From Alicyclobacillus contaminans DSM 17975 (GTDB lineage: Bacteria; Bacillota; Bacilli; Alicyclobacillales; Alicyclobacillaceae): 64,000 nucleotides of DNA. Shown here in pieces: positions 43,840 through 53,264 of this stretch. Every line of letters starts with the position of its first letter. The stretch's first letter is position 1. A program made the translations under genes and the position numbers. Under the pieces are notes generated by a model that ran no database searches, was not told the origin of the DNA, and saw nothing but the letters and a program-made list of their open reading frames with translations. Location: positions 50,442-114,441 of the forward strand of contig NZ_AUCA01000004.1 of the NCBI RefSeq assembly GCF_000429525.1. The letters run 5' to 3'.

Positions 43840-45567
43840 TCACACCATTCCCTTCACGTGTTCATAGATTTCGGTAGCCAGGAACGGCTGGCCGTTGAAT
43901 TTATTCAAACCGTCGATGTGGTCGTGCTCTACGCCGAAGTGAGCCATCAGATGGCGGATTTGTCCGGTCGCATTGTTTTCCACCACCAGCACGCGTTTCG
44001 CATCCGCAATGGCGGATTGCAGCGCCTGCACCGGAAACGGCAGCAGGGCGTGCAGATGAACGTGGCTGACCCGCAAACCGTCCGCGCGCAGCCGTTCCGC
44101 CGCTTCGCCTATAGCACCGATGTTCGATCCGACCCCGACCAGAGCGACTTCCGGAGACGCGTCGCCCGTCTTGACCACACTGCCCGGCAGTTCCACGCCG
44201 ACCAGTTTGCGCAGCCGTTTGCTCATCATCTTTGCGCGGTTCTCCGCGGATTCGTTTGGCTGACCGCTCTCCGCGTGCTCCACGCCGGTGACGTGGTGCA
44301 GGCCGCCCTTCGTGCCCGGCAGAACCCGCGGTGAAATGCCGCTGTCGGTCAGGGCGTAGCGTTGAAAATGGGCCTTGGCGTCCGTGGCGGCAATTTCCGC
44401 TTCGGTCACTAACTGCCCGCGATCAATCTGGATTTGGTCCAGAGACAGCAAATCCGTTGTCTGTTTGCTCAGAGAAAGCTGCAGATCCGTCAGGACAATC
44501 ACGGGACACTGGTACTGTTCCGCGTAGTTGAAAGCCTGTCCCATCACGGTGAAACACTCCTCCGGGGTGGCCGGCGTCAACACAATTTTCGGGATTTCGC
44601 CGTGTGTGCCAAACAGAGCGGCCAGGTAATCCGATTGCTCCTGTTTGGTCGGCAGACCGGTGGATGGGCCGCCGCGCTGGGTGTCGATAATCACCACGGG
44701 CGTTTCGGTCATGCCGGACAGGCCAATCGCTTCCATCATCAACGACAGGCCCGGGCCGGAGGTGCAGGTGAGCGCGCGGGCTCCGCCGTACGCCGCGCCG
44801 ATGGCCATGGTCATGGCCGCAATTTCGTCCTCCGTCTGAACGACAACCCCGCCCACTTTCGGGAACTTCTTAATCAGGTATTCCATCACGTCGGACGCAG
44901 GTGTGATGGGATATGCGGGCATGATGCGGGCCCCTGCGGCCAACGCGCCCAGTCCCAGCGCTTCATTGCCCATCATGAACAGCCGCCGCGTTCCATCCGC
45001 CGGTTTCAGGGCGAATGCCGGATCCGCGCCGCCCAGCTCCTTCACGTACTCAAAGCCGCGGCGGACTGCTTCCATGTTCTGTTCAACCACCTTCTGTCCT
45101 TTACGCGCAAACCGTTCTTCAATCACCTCCGCGAAAATATCCACGGGTAAACCGAGGACGCACGCCGAGGCGCCGAGCGAGACCATGTTTTTCATGATGG
45201 CCGATCCGCACGCTTCCGCCAGCTTGGTGATGGGCACCACGAACAGCCGGACGTGATCTGGAGCCGTCGGATGGAATTTCTCGTCCGCAATCACGATGCC
45301 GCCGGGTTTCACTTCACCGACGTTGAGATCAATCGACTCCTGGTCGAACGCCAACAGCACATCCGTGTGGTCGGAGCTGGCGCGGTACCGGCGCAGGCTC
45401 ACGCGAACCTTGTCGTTGGAGTGTCCGCCTTTGATGCGCGATGAAAAATGGCGAAAAGAATAGACATAATAGCCTTGGCGGTTGAGCGCAACCGCAAACG
45501 TTTCACCGGTGCTCTCCACACCTTCCCCCTGTTGGCCGCCGACTTTCCAGGAAAGCTGCTCTAGCAT
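43840..45567 (-). CDS. korA: 2-oxoacid:ferredoxin oxidoreductase, alpha subunit (gamma-alpha fusion)
   Basis: 575 residues. The first 185 or so form the gamma domain (KVGGQQGEGVESTGETFAVAL). The rest is the alpha part (MPAYPITPASDVMEYL, TQRGGPSTGLPTKQEQSD). This gamma-alpha fusion with a separate beta is the KorAB layout used for 2-oxoglutarate in Bacillus-type and actinobacterial species. The ATG at 45567 follows GAGGAG by 12 bases. The ferredoxin at 5.4 kb is a possible partner. Confidence 0.92.
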   Translation of the reverse strand: MLEQLSWKVGGQQGEGVESTGETFAVALNRQGYYVYSFRHFSSRIKGGHSNDKVRVSLRRYRASSDHTDVLLAFDQESIDLNVGEVKPGGIVIADEKFHPTAPDHVRLFVVPITKLAEACGSAIMKNMVSLGASACVLGLPVDIFAEVIEERFARKGQKVVEQNMEAVRRGFEYVKELGGADPAFALKPADGTRRLFMMGNEALGLGALAAGARIMPAYPITPASDVMEYLIKKFPKVGGVVVQTEDEIAAMTMAIGAAYGGARALTCTSGPGLSLMMEAIGLSGMTETPVVIIDTQRGGPSTGLPTKQEQSDYLAALFGTHGEIPKIVLTPATPEECFTVMGQAFNYAEQYQCPVIVLTDLQLSLSKQTTDLLSLDQIQIDRGQLVTEAEIAATDAKAHFQRYALTDSGISPRVLPGTKGGLHHVTGVEHAESGQPNESAENRAKMMSKRLRKLVGVELPGSVVKTGDASPEVALVGVGSNIGAIGEAAERLRADGLRVSHVHLHALLPFPVQALQSAIADAKRVLVVENNATGQIRHLMAHFGVEHDHIDGLNKFNGQPFLATEIYEHVKGMV

Positions 45568-45730
45568 GTGTTTGTCCACTCCTCTGTATGCTCTGCCATT
45601 GCGCCTCGTGTCGTTCGAGCTCCGACGCGGCATTCTTATTCATCTGAAAATTTCGTTGGTAGAATCTTTTGCGCGTGATGTCCCGCCGATTCGGAGCGCC
45701 GTGTTCAGGGCAGCGCAGCGTTCGGGCAAC

Positions 45731-45758
45731 TTGCATACCCATTGAGGTCAATTATACT
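45731..45758 (+). promoter_or_regulatory. promoter before the HepT-like gene
   Basis: TTGCAT (45731-45736), 16-base spacer, TATACT (45753-45758), about 77 bases before the GTG start. The same 45,568-45,834 gap must also hold the divergent korAB promoter, which I cannot place. Confidence 0.55.
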
Positions 45759-45834
45759 GTACTGTGGTATGCATGAAAACGTTATTGCACCGAATGTGCA
45801 AAAGTTCCACAGGGTCGACAGGGGGCGCTTGTGC

Positions 45835-46266
45835 GTGTTCATCACAGATGCGTTGAAGGAGAAGGTCAATCAGTCACTGTGCGCCATTGAGGTGCGGTCC
45901 GCGTGGTTCGAACGGCTGAAGGAAACGCCCGAGTGGTGGGCGGACACCACCACCTGCTGGGCGACGGAGCGGGCGCTGCACGTGGCGATTGAATGCGTTG
46001 TGGACGCTGCCAACGCGTTGATTGACGCGTTGGTCATGCGCGATCCCGGGGGGTATTTGGACATCCTGCGCGTCATCGCCGAGGAGCAAGTCGTGTCGTT
46101 CGCGTGGTTTGAGGCGTTCAGTGGCGTGATGGAGGTGCGCGAACAACTGTTGCGCAACTATGTCAGCGTTTCGCCCGAGGTGGTGCGCGACGCCGTTGTC
46201 AGCTACGCGCCACTGCTGCCACCGTTTGTGGCGGCTGTCCGCGACTATCTCGGGATTTCCGGTTAA
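45835..46266 (+). CDS. HepT-like (DUF86) protein with a degenerate active site
   Basis: 143 residues, all helical, of the DUF86/HepT-like family (similar to Bacillus YutE). The pattern TERALHVAIECVVDAANALIDALV is characteristic. In HepT toxins the catalytic motif is R-x4-H-x-Y; here the equivalent is Arg102-x4-Arg107-Asn-Tyr109, so the histidine is replaced by Arg. No MntA-type nucleotidyltransferase antitoxin is adjacent, so this is likely a domesticated, non-toxic member. The GTG start is placed by similarity; the ribosome site (GGGGGC) is weak. Confidence 0.7.
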   Translation: MFITDALKEKVNQSLCAIEVRSAWFERLKETPEWWADTTTCWATERALHVAIECVVDAANALIDALVMRDPGGYLDILRVIAEEQVVSFAWFEAFSGVMEVREQLLRNYVSVSPEVVRDAVVSYAPLLPPFVAAVRDYLGISG

Positions 46267-46751
46267 TGCCGATGCCGCGGCTGCGGCGGTACAATGTACA
46301 CTCGGACGTGGCGCCGAACGCCAAACCGAATGGCGTCTTCGTCGGAAGGCAGCAGGACATCGATGTGGTGGCCTTTGATGAGACCTCCGGTATCCTCCGC
46401 GACGCGCCAGCCGATGCCTTCGATGTACAGTTTTGCACCGATTGGTATCACTTTCGGATCCACCGCCACGGTCCGATGCACATCGGCGCGGGTTCCGCTG
46501 TAGGTGATGCCAAAGTCCGGATCGGACGGACGTTTGCCCGTGGACCTGGGGCTCACCGCGTACGCGGTAAGCATGAAGTCACCCACCGAACTGGCGACGA
46601 TGGGGGTGCTGTCCACGGATGCCATGGCCGCCTTGGCTGCACCCCCGTGCTTCGACGCAGTGATCTGTGTGCGGGCGTAGGCTGGGGAGACCATTGCTGC
46701 CAAGCATCCGAAGAACAGAGCGACGCATGAAAGTTTGGCCAATGTATCCAT
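46263..46751 (-). CDS. secreted 3D-domain protein
   Basis: 162 residues with a signal peptide (LAKLSCVALFFGCLAAMVSPAYA). The C-terminal 100 residues are a 3D domain, named for three aspartates of the MltA/RlpA-like barrel: FMLTAYAVSPRSTG, TVAVDPKVIPIGAKLYIEG, VAEDTGGLIKGHHIDVLLPS. Such proteins act on peptidoglycan or as spore/wall factors (YuiC-, YocH-type). The start ATG is the natural signal-peptide start but has only a weak ribosome site. Confidence 0.82.
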   Translation of the reverse strand: MDTLAKLSCVALFFGCLAAMVSPAYARTQITASKHGGAAKAAMASVDSTPIVASSVGDFMLTAYAVSPRSTGKRPSDPDFGITYSGTRADVHRTVAVDPKVIPIGAKLYIEGIGWRVAEDTGGLIKGHHIDVLLPSDEDAIRFGVRRHVRVYIVPPQPRHRH

Positions 46752-46871
46752 ATCCGGTAGTATCGCGCGTCTCTCGTGAATTATGCGTGTGTGCGCGCCC
46801 TTCGCCCCAAGGCCCTGGTGGCCGCCGGGGTGGAGGATATCGATTTGGAGGAATTTGGAGCGAAAAAAGGT

Positions 46872-46900
46872 TTGCAACATTGGCCTGAGTGTGCTATATT
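46872..46900 (+). promoter_or_regulatory. tRNA-Lys promoter
   Basis: TTGCAA (46872-46877), 17-base spacer, TATATT (46895-46900), 21 bases before the tRNA. Confidence 0.85.
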
Positions 46901-46921
46901 CAATGGCGTCGCTTCGAACGC

Positions 46922-46997
46922 GAGCCATTAGCTCAGTTGGTAGAGCACCTGACTTTTAATCAGGGTGTCGCTGGTTCGAGTCCAGCATGGCTCACCA
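46922..46997 (+). tRNA. tRNA-Lys (anticodon TTT)
   Basis: Complete cloverleaf: acceptor GAGCCAT / ATGGCTC, D arm AGCTCAGTTGGTAGAGC, anticodon stem CCTGA / TCAGG with loop CTTTTAA (anticodon TTT at 46955-46957), T arm CTGGTTCGAGTCCAG, discriminator A and encoded CCA. It marks the edge between the core genome and the accessory region. Confidence 0.97.
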
Positions 46998-47011
46998 AAT
47001 ACATTTCACGA

Positions 47012-47040
47012 AATCCCTTGTGGCACAAGGGGTTTTTATT
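47012..47040 (+). terminator. tRNA-Lys terminator
   Basis: AATCCCTTGT / ACAAGGGGTT stem, loop GGC, then TTTATTTTG. Confidence 0.9.
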
Positions 47041-47079
47041 TTGTCTTTTTCTCCCTGATGGGCAGTGTTATTGCGATTG

Positions 47080-47102
47080 GGGACGGATTGGGGACGGATT
47101 AC
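47080..47102 (+). repeat. short tandem direct repeat downstream of the tRNA
   Basis: GGGGACGGATT occurs twice in a row between the tRNA terminator and the next hairpin. Such repeats are sometimes left near tRNA-borne attachment sites, but no integrase gene is present in the window. Confidence 0.5.
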
Positions 47103-47184
47103 GTTGTTCGAGGCGATCCAGATATTCAGATACTGCTCAGTACAGGTCTGTACATTGATCCTAGCCCTTACCCACTCCAAATTG

Positions 47185-47217
47185 GGCTCCTGCAATTTTG
47201 CAGGGGCCGGGTTTTTT
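47185..47217 (+). terminator. second intrinsic terminator
   Basis: GGCTCCTGCA / TGCAGGGGCC stem (one G-T pair), then GGGTTTTTTT. No gene is seen between it and the tRNA terminator, so it may end an unannotated short transcript or be a leftover. Confidence 0.65.
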
Positions 47218-47267
47218 TCAAGAAATCGTCGTGAGACGGATAGAGAGTCGCTTTTTGGCCGAGAACG

Positions 47268-48736
47268 TTAACAAATCCTCGAAAACCATGCCACATTACA
47301 TGGATTTCGTATCATACATATAAATATCTTCAGATCCGATCCACCGATGCGGGTCAACGTATTGTCACACATTTGACAAAAGAAAGAGATTCTTGCCATT
47401 TGCACTCGAATTCTTCTCCACGTGAGCGCGATGGACAAAATGAGTGCGAAATAGACAAAACTCGCGTATGGGGCAAACTGTAATGTAGCGACACCGATAA
47501 TGGCACTGGCTTGAAGGCCAACGAGATTCCAAGGGATTACCGATGAAATCAGCTCTGACGAATCCGCAATGATTTGCAACACTTCTCTCCTACCAATTCC
47601 CCGGGCCTCAAACTGCGGAAGAAGTGTATTTCCGCTCATGAGAACAGACAACATTTGGCTACCTGCGAGCATCGAAAATGACACGTTCAATACGTATGCT
47701 ACTCCCACCAAACTGGCGGGTTTATTGATGTGGACAAAAAGGCGCTGGGTCAGAGACTCGATGGCACCACCGATGGCTGTGACTCCCTGAAATGCGCCTG
47801 CCGTTACAATTAGTAAACTGGCGGGTATCATGGGCTGGATTCCACCGATGTGTAGATAGCGCGTCTGAAGGTGCAGCGGGTATCCGTACCACACCTCCAG
47901 CAGGAGACCCATGAGACCCCTTTTGTGGGCCACAAATGCGCAAATGAGTGCAACGACAGACGCAACCGCCAGGTTGTATAGTAACGGCACTCGTAGGATG
48001 GAGAGAAGAATCACAGACAACGGAGGAACCATAAGCAGCAGCGCCTTCAAACTGAGCTGCACGTGGTGGACTGCTGTGGGGTGTTCGCCCATCCCTATCG
48101 TGACGTTGAACAGGAAAAAACGATGGCAGACAGCAGAAATGGCATGATGGCCGTTCGCAACAACTGGTGCAACGTTTGCGTCGGAGACATGTCCGCCGCT
48201 TTGCTCATGACCATGACACTGGTGGACATCGGAGATGACCGATCCCCAACCATTCCCCCCGAAACCAACGCTCCGGCCACAATCGCACTCCAATGAGGTG
48301 GGGTCAACGCCAACAACGGGGGGCCGAGAATGCCCCATGTAGCGATGGAGCTTCCAATCAGCATGGAAAGCCCGATTGACAGCAAAAATGTAATCCAGAT
48401 GATATTGCTGCTCCGAATGAGCGTCGACCCTACATCGGTCAGAAAAGGAATCGTGCCAGACACCATCCAAAGGGCGACAATGAGTCCGACAAGCAGGAGG
48501 ACCACACAGACCTTCCACATGTTTAGGATACCGGACCAAGTGCCCCGGAATACTTTGCCCCATGAATGATTCGCTTTTGTGTATGCAGTCGACCATAGAT
48601 AACCAATGAGTATACCGAGATAAATCGGCCACTTCATCGACAACGCTAGAACAATCCCCGCTAACAAGGAGAGAGGTACGGTCCACGCGTACTTCTGGTT
48701 GTGGAATGCTGACGGTTCCACGTGGGTTTGAGCCAA
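47268..48736 (-). pseudogene. nhaC: NhaC-type Na+/H+ antiporter, frameshifted
   Basis: Two overlapping minus-strand frames together encode one NhaC-family antiporter of about 490 residues. The first frame (213 residues) runs from a TTG at 48736 (TAGGAGG 9 bases upstream) to a TAG near 48095, with family blocks such as SSNIIWITFLLSIGLSMLIG and ALVSGGMVGDRSSPMS. The second half (PASLLIVTAGAFQGVTAIGG, MLAGSQMLSVLMSGNTLLPQ) continues in another frame. The switch lies at a run of six T on the coding strand (plus-strand A-run, 48115-48120); seven T would restore the frame. Either a decayed gene, a sequencing error or phase variation. Confidence 0.75.
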
Positions 48737-49014
48737 TGTTCTGTGCCTCCTAGCGTGGATGTTGTCGGTACCCCGAAGGGGCCTGGAGAATCACCGACTC
48801 ACCCTCAGTCTGCGCGTCCCTCAACCGCTCCGCCAACAACTTTTACCGACTGGTTTCATGCAAGGGCATCTCGCCGCGAACACATAACGGTTCCATTCTA
48901 GCAATCGTGGAGAAAACCATCAATTCCCATATGTGCCGCATCAACAGCATGCAAGGAGATCCCATTTTCTTGTGGAAATTCGTTTCAGACATGAAATCAC
49001 AAAGGGGATCACAT

Positions 49015-50043
49015 ATGCCTGAGAGACAAAACGTTCGACACGCCGGACGGTTGTTTGACCTCGTCAACCTGATTTCCAAGCACCCCAAGGTGTACACAGC
49101 CTCCAAATTGGCAGAGCATTTTCACACTTCTGTCCGCACCATTCGCCGCGACATTCGGCTTCTCGAAGATATCGGCATTCGCGTCGAGTCAGAGCCGATC
49201 GGCGGGTACTTCATTATGCAAGACCTAAGCCGGGTTCCCATGCCCTTGACCGAATCGGATCGACTCGCGTTGGAAATCGTGCCGTGGTTGCTCAGGGGAT
49301 CGTTATTCGACGGAAAGGTCAGTTCGCTCATCCATGCGTACCAGAGCGCGATGGATAAGGTGCTCGGGGGACGCGGTCGGGCGGAGAAGCAGGCGTCAGA
49401 GCCAGAAGCGCCAGATCCGGGCGTTGTGGTGGACTTGGCGAACGTTACGGATACAGCGGACGATGGCGTCGTCCTCGAGATTCTCTCCGCCATCCGCAAC
49501 AGGAGGACCCTTGAAATCGAATATCAGAAAGTCGGCAGCGCGGCTTCGGAAACCAGGCAGATCAACCCGTACTACCTCGTACCGTGGCAGAATTCTTTGT
49601 ACGTCATTGGGTACTGCCATCTGCGACACGCGTTTCGCACGTTCAAAGTGGCCCGGATGCAGTCCGTCCACTCCCTCGCGGATACGTTTGTTCGCGACAC
49701 TCGTTTTTCGCTCACCGATTTTCTCAAGTCTGCCTGGGGCATTGATCAATCCGGCCCAGAGGTGAAAGTGAAGCTCGCGTTTGACGCGGACGTGGCGGGC
49801 TACGCGCGCGAAGACATCCGCGCACACCGAGTGCTCGGCGAGAACACAGACCCGGATGGCCGCTACATCGTGGAGGTGCGCGTCCATCTGAATGCAGAGT
49901 TTCTCCGATTTGTGACGCAGTACGGAGGCGCCGTCGAGGTGATGGAACCAAGCGAGCTCCGACAGAGGATAAAAGAGGAAGCGGAAAAAATGCTGGCCAG
50001 GTACCAGAAACGCGCAGCTGCACCCGAACGCACGTTCCGGTGA
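49015..50043 (+). CDS. WYL-domain transcriptional regulator
   Basis: 342 residues. The N-terminal HTH is of the type found with WYL domains (GRLFDLVNLISKHPKVYTASKLAEHF, then TSVRTIRRDIRLLEDIGI). The WYL domain follows from about residue 155 (NRRTLEIEYQKVG, NPYYLVPWQNSLYVIGYCH) with a WCX-like C-terminal extension. WYL regulators often sit next to phage-defence operons and respond to nucleic-acid or nucleotide ligands. The ATG at 49015 follows AAAGGGGAT. It precedes the McrBC-like operon on the same strand by 177 bases and probably controls it. Confidence 0.88.
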   Translation: MPERQNVRHAGRLFDLVNLISKHPKVYTASKLAEHFHTSVRTIRRDIRLLEDIGIRVESEPIGGYFIMQDLSRVPMPLTESDRLALEIVPWLLRGSLFDGKVSSLIHAYQSAMDKVLGGRGRAEKQASEPEAPDPGVVVDLANVTDTADDGVVLEILSAIRNRRTLEIEYQKVGSAASETRQINPYYLVPWQNSLYVIGYCHLRHAFRTFKVARMQSVHSLADTFVRDTRFSLTDFLKSAWGIDQSGPEVKVKLAFDADVAGYAREDIRAHRVLGENTDPDGRYIVEVRVHLNAEFLRFVTQYGGAVEVMEPSELRQRIKEEAEKMLARYQKRAAAPERTFR

Positions 50044-50173
50044 CATCCTTTGTCACTAGAGGACGGTACAATAGGGATGAGTTGGGATGATCATTGATTC
50101 TGGGAGGAATGAAACTTGGAAGCAACTTCAAGGTTTTCCCCTGTCCGTGAAAAGGCCCCTTCGGGCGCTTGGT

Positions 50174-50182
50174 TGTTATAAT
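50174..50182 (+). promoter_or_regulatory. extended -10 promoter of the McrBC-like operon
   Basis: TGT followed by a perfect TATAAT (50177-50182), 39 bases before the operon start; no recognisable -35, so it may depend on a regulator. Confidence 0.5.
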
Positions 50183-50220
50183 GATGCTTGCTATCAACAA
50201 GGTACATAGAAAGGACTTGG

Positions 50221-51336
50221 TTGCGATTGAATGAGTCGTTGTGGAAAGCGGCGCTCGAAACCGTTCCGGACGCGGAAATTGTTCGACTCATCAACTCCTT
50301 TCACATTCCGGTCAACGGTTTTGGGACCAAAGTATCACTCAACAGCGTGCGAAGCGCGCGAAAAATGATTGAAGCCCAGTTGAAGACGCCGAAGAAGCTG
50401 CTTAAGATGCGACAGATCTTCCGAGATATGAAGGACAAGAAAGAGCGATTGCAAACATACCCGGACAAATCGGTGGACGAACTGTGGGAATTGATAGAGG
50501 ATCACAAGCGCGAATGTTTGCCGATTTGGATCCTGTTGGCCCATGAGACCAATGAGGCAGAGGAAAAAGCGTGGCAGTTGATAGAAAGGCTCAAGAGCGC
50601 CACGGAAAGCGCGCTGCAAGAGCAGACCCAACAAGGGCCGACGGACCAGACTTCCAATGGTTCCATGGAAGACGCAACGCAGGAACTCGAGAGGAAAGTG
50701 GCCGAGTTACAGGAAGAGCTGAACAGTGTCAGGCAACAGTTGCGCAGGGCCAAGCGTGATCTGGAAACACAGGCGAACCGCACGGAAAACAACTTGCGTA
50801 CCGTACGAGAACAGCGGGACCAATATAAGGCACAGGTACAAAAGTTGGAGAAGGAAAACAAGGAATTGCAGGAGGCGCTCAGTCAAAGCGAGCAAGCGGC
50901 CCTTCAATTGGGGCAGGATCTCAAAAAAGCCAAAGCCCAGCTTGCCGAACGGCAGGACGAGCTCAACCGAGCCCTCGAGGAAAACGCTCGCCTAAAAGCG
51001 GAACTGGAATCGTTGTCAGGCGCCATGGCGCATGTTCCGCAGGTGGCAGCGGGTACCGAGGAGATGGAGCCGACCGTGCGGAACGTCGCTGTGATTGGAG
51101 ACATCCCGTCCATGTCCATCCAGAATCCACCGGGATGCCGCGTCATTCCCTTTGCAACTTCAAACGTGAGTACATTCTTTGAACAATACGATATGGAAAC
51201 CTGGGACGAAGTATGGATGATTGATTTTGCCGTGACAAATCGCGTGAAAAGTCGGTTGCGTAAGGAAATTCCGGGACACAAGCTGAAGGTTTTTGAGAAC
51301 GTGCAAGACTTGCAACAGTATGTGTTGAGCAACTAG
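50221..51336 (+). CDS. coiled-coil protein of a McrBC-like operon
   Basis: About 371 residues. Residues 1-130 are helical and highly charged (ARKMIEAQLKTPKKLLKMRQ). Roughly 150-275 form a long heptad-rich coiled coil (ELERKVAELQEELNSVRQQL, KLEKENKELQEALSQSEQAA). A small globular C-terminus follows (VRNVAVIGDIPSMSI, WDEVWMIDFAVTNRVKSRL) that looks Rossmann-like, reminiscent of DUF2325. TTG at 50221 with GAAAGGA 5 bases upstream; another TTG lies two codons later. It is 11 bases before the AAA+ gene, so it is part of the same system, perhaps a sensor or scaffold. No exact family recognised. Confidence 0.75.
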   Translation: MRLNESLWKAALETVPDAEIVRLINSFHIPVNGFGTKVSLNSVRSARKMIEAQLKTPKKLLKMRQIFRDMKDKKERLQTYPDKSVDELWELIEDHKRECLPIWILLAHETNEAEEKAWQLIERLKSATESALQEQTQQGPTDQTSNGSMEDATQELERKVAELQEELNSVRQQLRRAKRDLETQANRTENNLRTVREQRDQYKAQVQKLEKENKELQEALSQSEQAALQLGQDLKKAKAQLAERQDELNRALEENARLKAELESLSGAMAHVPQVAAGTEEMEPTVRNVAVIGDIPSMSIQNPPGCRVIPFATSNVSTFFEQYDMETWDEVWMIDFAVTNRVKSRLRKEIPGHKLKVFENVQDLQQYVLSN

Positions 51337-51347
51337 GAGGATACAGG

Positions 51348-53264
51348 ATGGCATACACGAGCAACGTAGATATACTCGGTGTCTTTGACGAACTCAGTTA
51401 CGCATTAAGCCCGCGCGGGTCCGTGTTTGTCAACCAGGTGGATGAACTGCAGTTCACCATTCGAGCCATTTCGGATACCCCGGAAACCTATAATACCAAG
51501 CAGTTTACCGTGTTCGCGGATCGGATTAACAAGTACTTTATTGACGACAAGTCGTTGCCTCCTGCGGATCGATGCAAGCGTATTGAAGAGTTCATCCGCG
51601 ACAAAGTCTTGATATTCAATGTTGAGATTCAGCGCAGCCGGGGTCAGACGTATCACGTCGCGACCAACGTTCGCCTCCAGTCGAAGTCCGAGGGATTTCG
51701 GCCCAACAGCACCTTTATTCCCGTACCCGTATTCAGCACCGAAAAGCACGGGCATAGCTACGAGACGTTTCAGCGCTTACTGCTGGAGCGCAAGCCCATC
51801 GGCCGAATCGACAACATTGCCACCGGGAAAGACGACACACCGCAGTTGATTTTCTGGTCACACGACGACAGGACACTCGAAGTATTCGGCGAGTTCGCGG
51901 GGCACCTGTACGTCTACGGCGGCTACCAACTGGAAGCGGAAAACGATACATTGAAACACTACCGGCTCACGAACCCAGATTGGCTGGATGATGCTTATGA
52001 TGCCGGTGGTACGGTCCTGTTTGTGCCACGGGAAGCGTATCTGCAACTGGTGCACACTTTCAAGAGCGAAATGGCCGTCAAGGTGACGTTGGACGAGTCC
52101 ACATCGTCAGTTGAGCCGCCGAGGCAAACCCAGGTTGAACCGGAAATGGAGACCAGTGAGCCGACCCGAACCTCGGACGGAAAAGAAGTGGAGTTCCTCC
52201 ATCACTTTGAGGAAGTGACTCGCTCCATGGGGTTACAGTACTCCCCCGAGGACCTGTGCAATTTTCACGTGTCGATGAAGTCTTCCACACTGACCATCCT
52301 CGCAGGCTTGTCCGGCACCGGCAAGTCGAAGTTGGTCCAGGCGTACGCGAAGACACTCGGGCGCCGGCATGAACTCGTGTTCATCCCGGTTCGTCCTTCC
52401 TGGAATGACGATTCAGACCTGTTGGGGTATGCAGATCTGATGCACATGATTTACCGCCCCTCCGATTCTGGGTTGATCAACGCGCTTGTCCAAGCGGCTC
52501 GACCGGAAAACCAGGAGAAAATCTACATCATCTGTTTTGACGAAATGAACCTGGCCCGCGTCGAGCATTACTTCTCGCAGTTGCTGTCGGTTTTGGAGAA
52601 AGAGCCTGGCGAGCGGCGGCTGCAGTTGTACAACCGAGACCTGGAAAACCGTCTGTACAATGCGGCACAGTACCCGCCGGAGATTGAGATTGGCGACAAC
52701 GTGTTGTTTGTGGGCACGGTCAACCTCGACGAGAGCACGTACCATTTCTCAGACAAGGTACTTGACCGCGCCAACGTGATTCAGTTGGACGTTTTGCCGT
52801 TCCCCCAGATGTGCAATCTGGATCCGAAACCCGTTCCAGAACTCGACTGGCCGGGTGAACTGTACGGAGGATTTCGCCGATTCGACGAAAAGGTCAGCCT
52901 GACGAACGACGAGCTCGAATTCCTCTGGGCCTTGCATGATGCCATGCAGAAAGCGACGAAGCGCATTGGCGTCGGGCCGCGCACGGTCCGCCAGATTGAC
53001 CTGTACATGAAGAACATCCCTGCCGGGTCGTCGTTCACCCGATCCGATGCCCTGGACCGGCTCGTGTGTCAGCGCGTGCTCACGAAGTTACGGGGGCCGG
53101 AAGAGCTTCTGTCCGATTTGATTCGCCATGACCAGCTGCCGGAAAAGCAAGGCGGATTGTTGCACGTCGTGGATAGATACGCCCACTTGTCTCGTTTTCC
53201 CCGCACCCGAAAAGTGCTTGAGGCCAAGTGGAGAGAGGTAAAGGCGAATGGTTATACCATTTGA
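51348..53264 (+). CDS. McrB-like AAA+ ATPase/GTPase
   Basis: 638 residues. The first 270 or so form a variable domain likely to recognise the target. The AAA+ core has Walker A GLSGTGKS at 320-327, Walker B YIICFDEMNLARVEHYFSQ with Asp398-Glu399, and VLFVGTVNLDESTYHFSDKV followed by LDRANVI, which matches the McrB motor family. A helical lid domain follows. In McrBC systems this subunit forms hexamers that translocate on modified or foreign nucleic acid and drive the nuclease subunit. Ribosome site AGGAGG; 17-base overlap with the next gene. Confidence 0.85.
   Translation: MAYTSNVDILGVFDELSYALSPRGSVFVNQVDELQFTIRAISDTPETYNTKQFTVFADRINKYFIDDKSLPPADRCKRIEEFIRDKVLIFNVEIQRSRGQTYHVATNVRLQSKSEGFRPNSTFIPVPVFSTEKHGHSYETFQRLLLERKPIGRIDNIATGKDDTPQLIFWSHDDRTLEVFGEFAGHLYVYGGYQLEAENDTLKHYRLTNPDWLDDAYDAGGTVLFVPREAYLQLVHTFKSEMAVKVTLDESTSSVEPPRQTQVEPEMETSEPTRTSDGKEVEFLHHFEEVTRSMGLQYSPEDLCNFHVSMKSSTLTILAGLSGTGKSKLVQAYAKTLGRRHELVFIPVRPSWNDDSDLLGYADLMHMIYRPSDSGLINALVQAARPENQEKIYIICFDEMNLARVEHYFSQLLSVLEKEPGERRLQLYNRDLENRLYNAAQYPPEIEIGDNVLFVGTVNLDESTYHFSDKVLDRANVIQLDVLPFPQMCNLDPKPVPELDWPGELYGGFRRFDEKVSLTNDELEFLWALHDAMQKATKRIGVGPRTVRQIDLYMKNIPAGSSFTRSDALDRLVCQRVLTKLRGPEELLSDLIRHDQLPEKQGGLLHVVDRYAHLSRFPRTRKVLEAKWREVKANGYTI

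Noticed and set aside
45835..46266. Active HepT/MntA toxin-antitoxin system
   Set aside because: Catalytic His missing and no nucleotidyltransferase partner adjacent.
48090..48130. Programmed ribosomal frameshift in nhaC
   Set aside because: No stimulatory structure or conserved slippery heptamer is evident and such regulation is not known for NhaC; indel or error is simpler.
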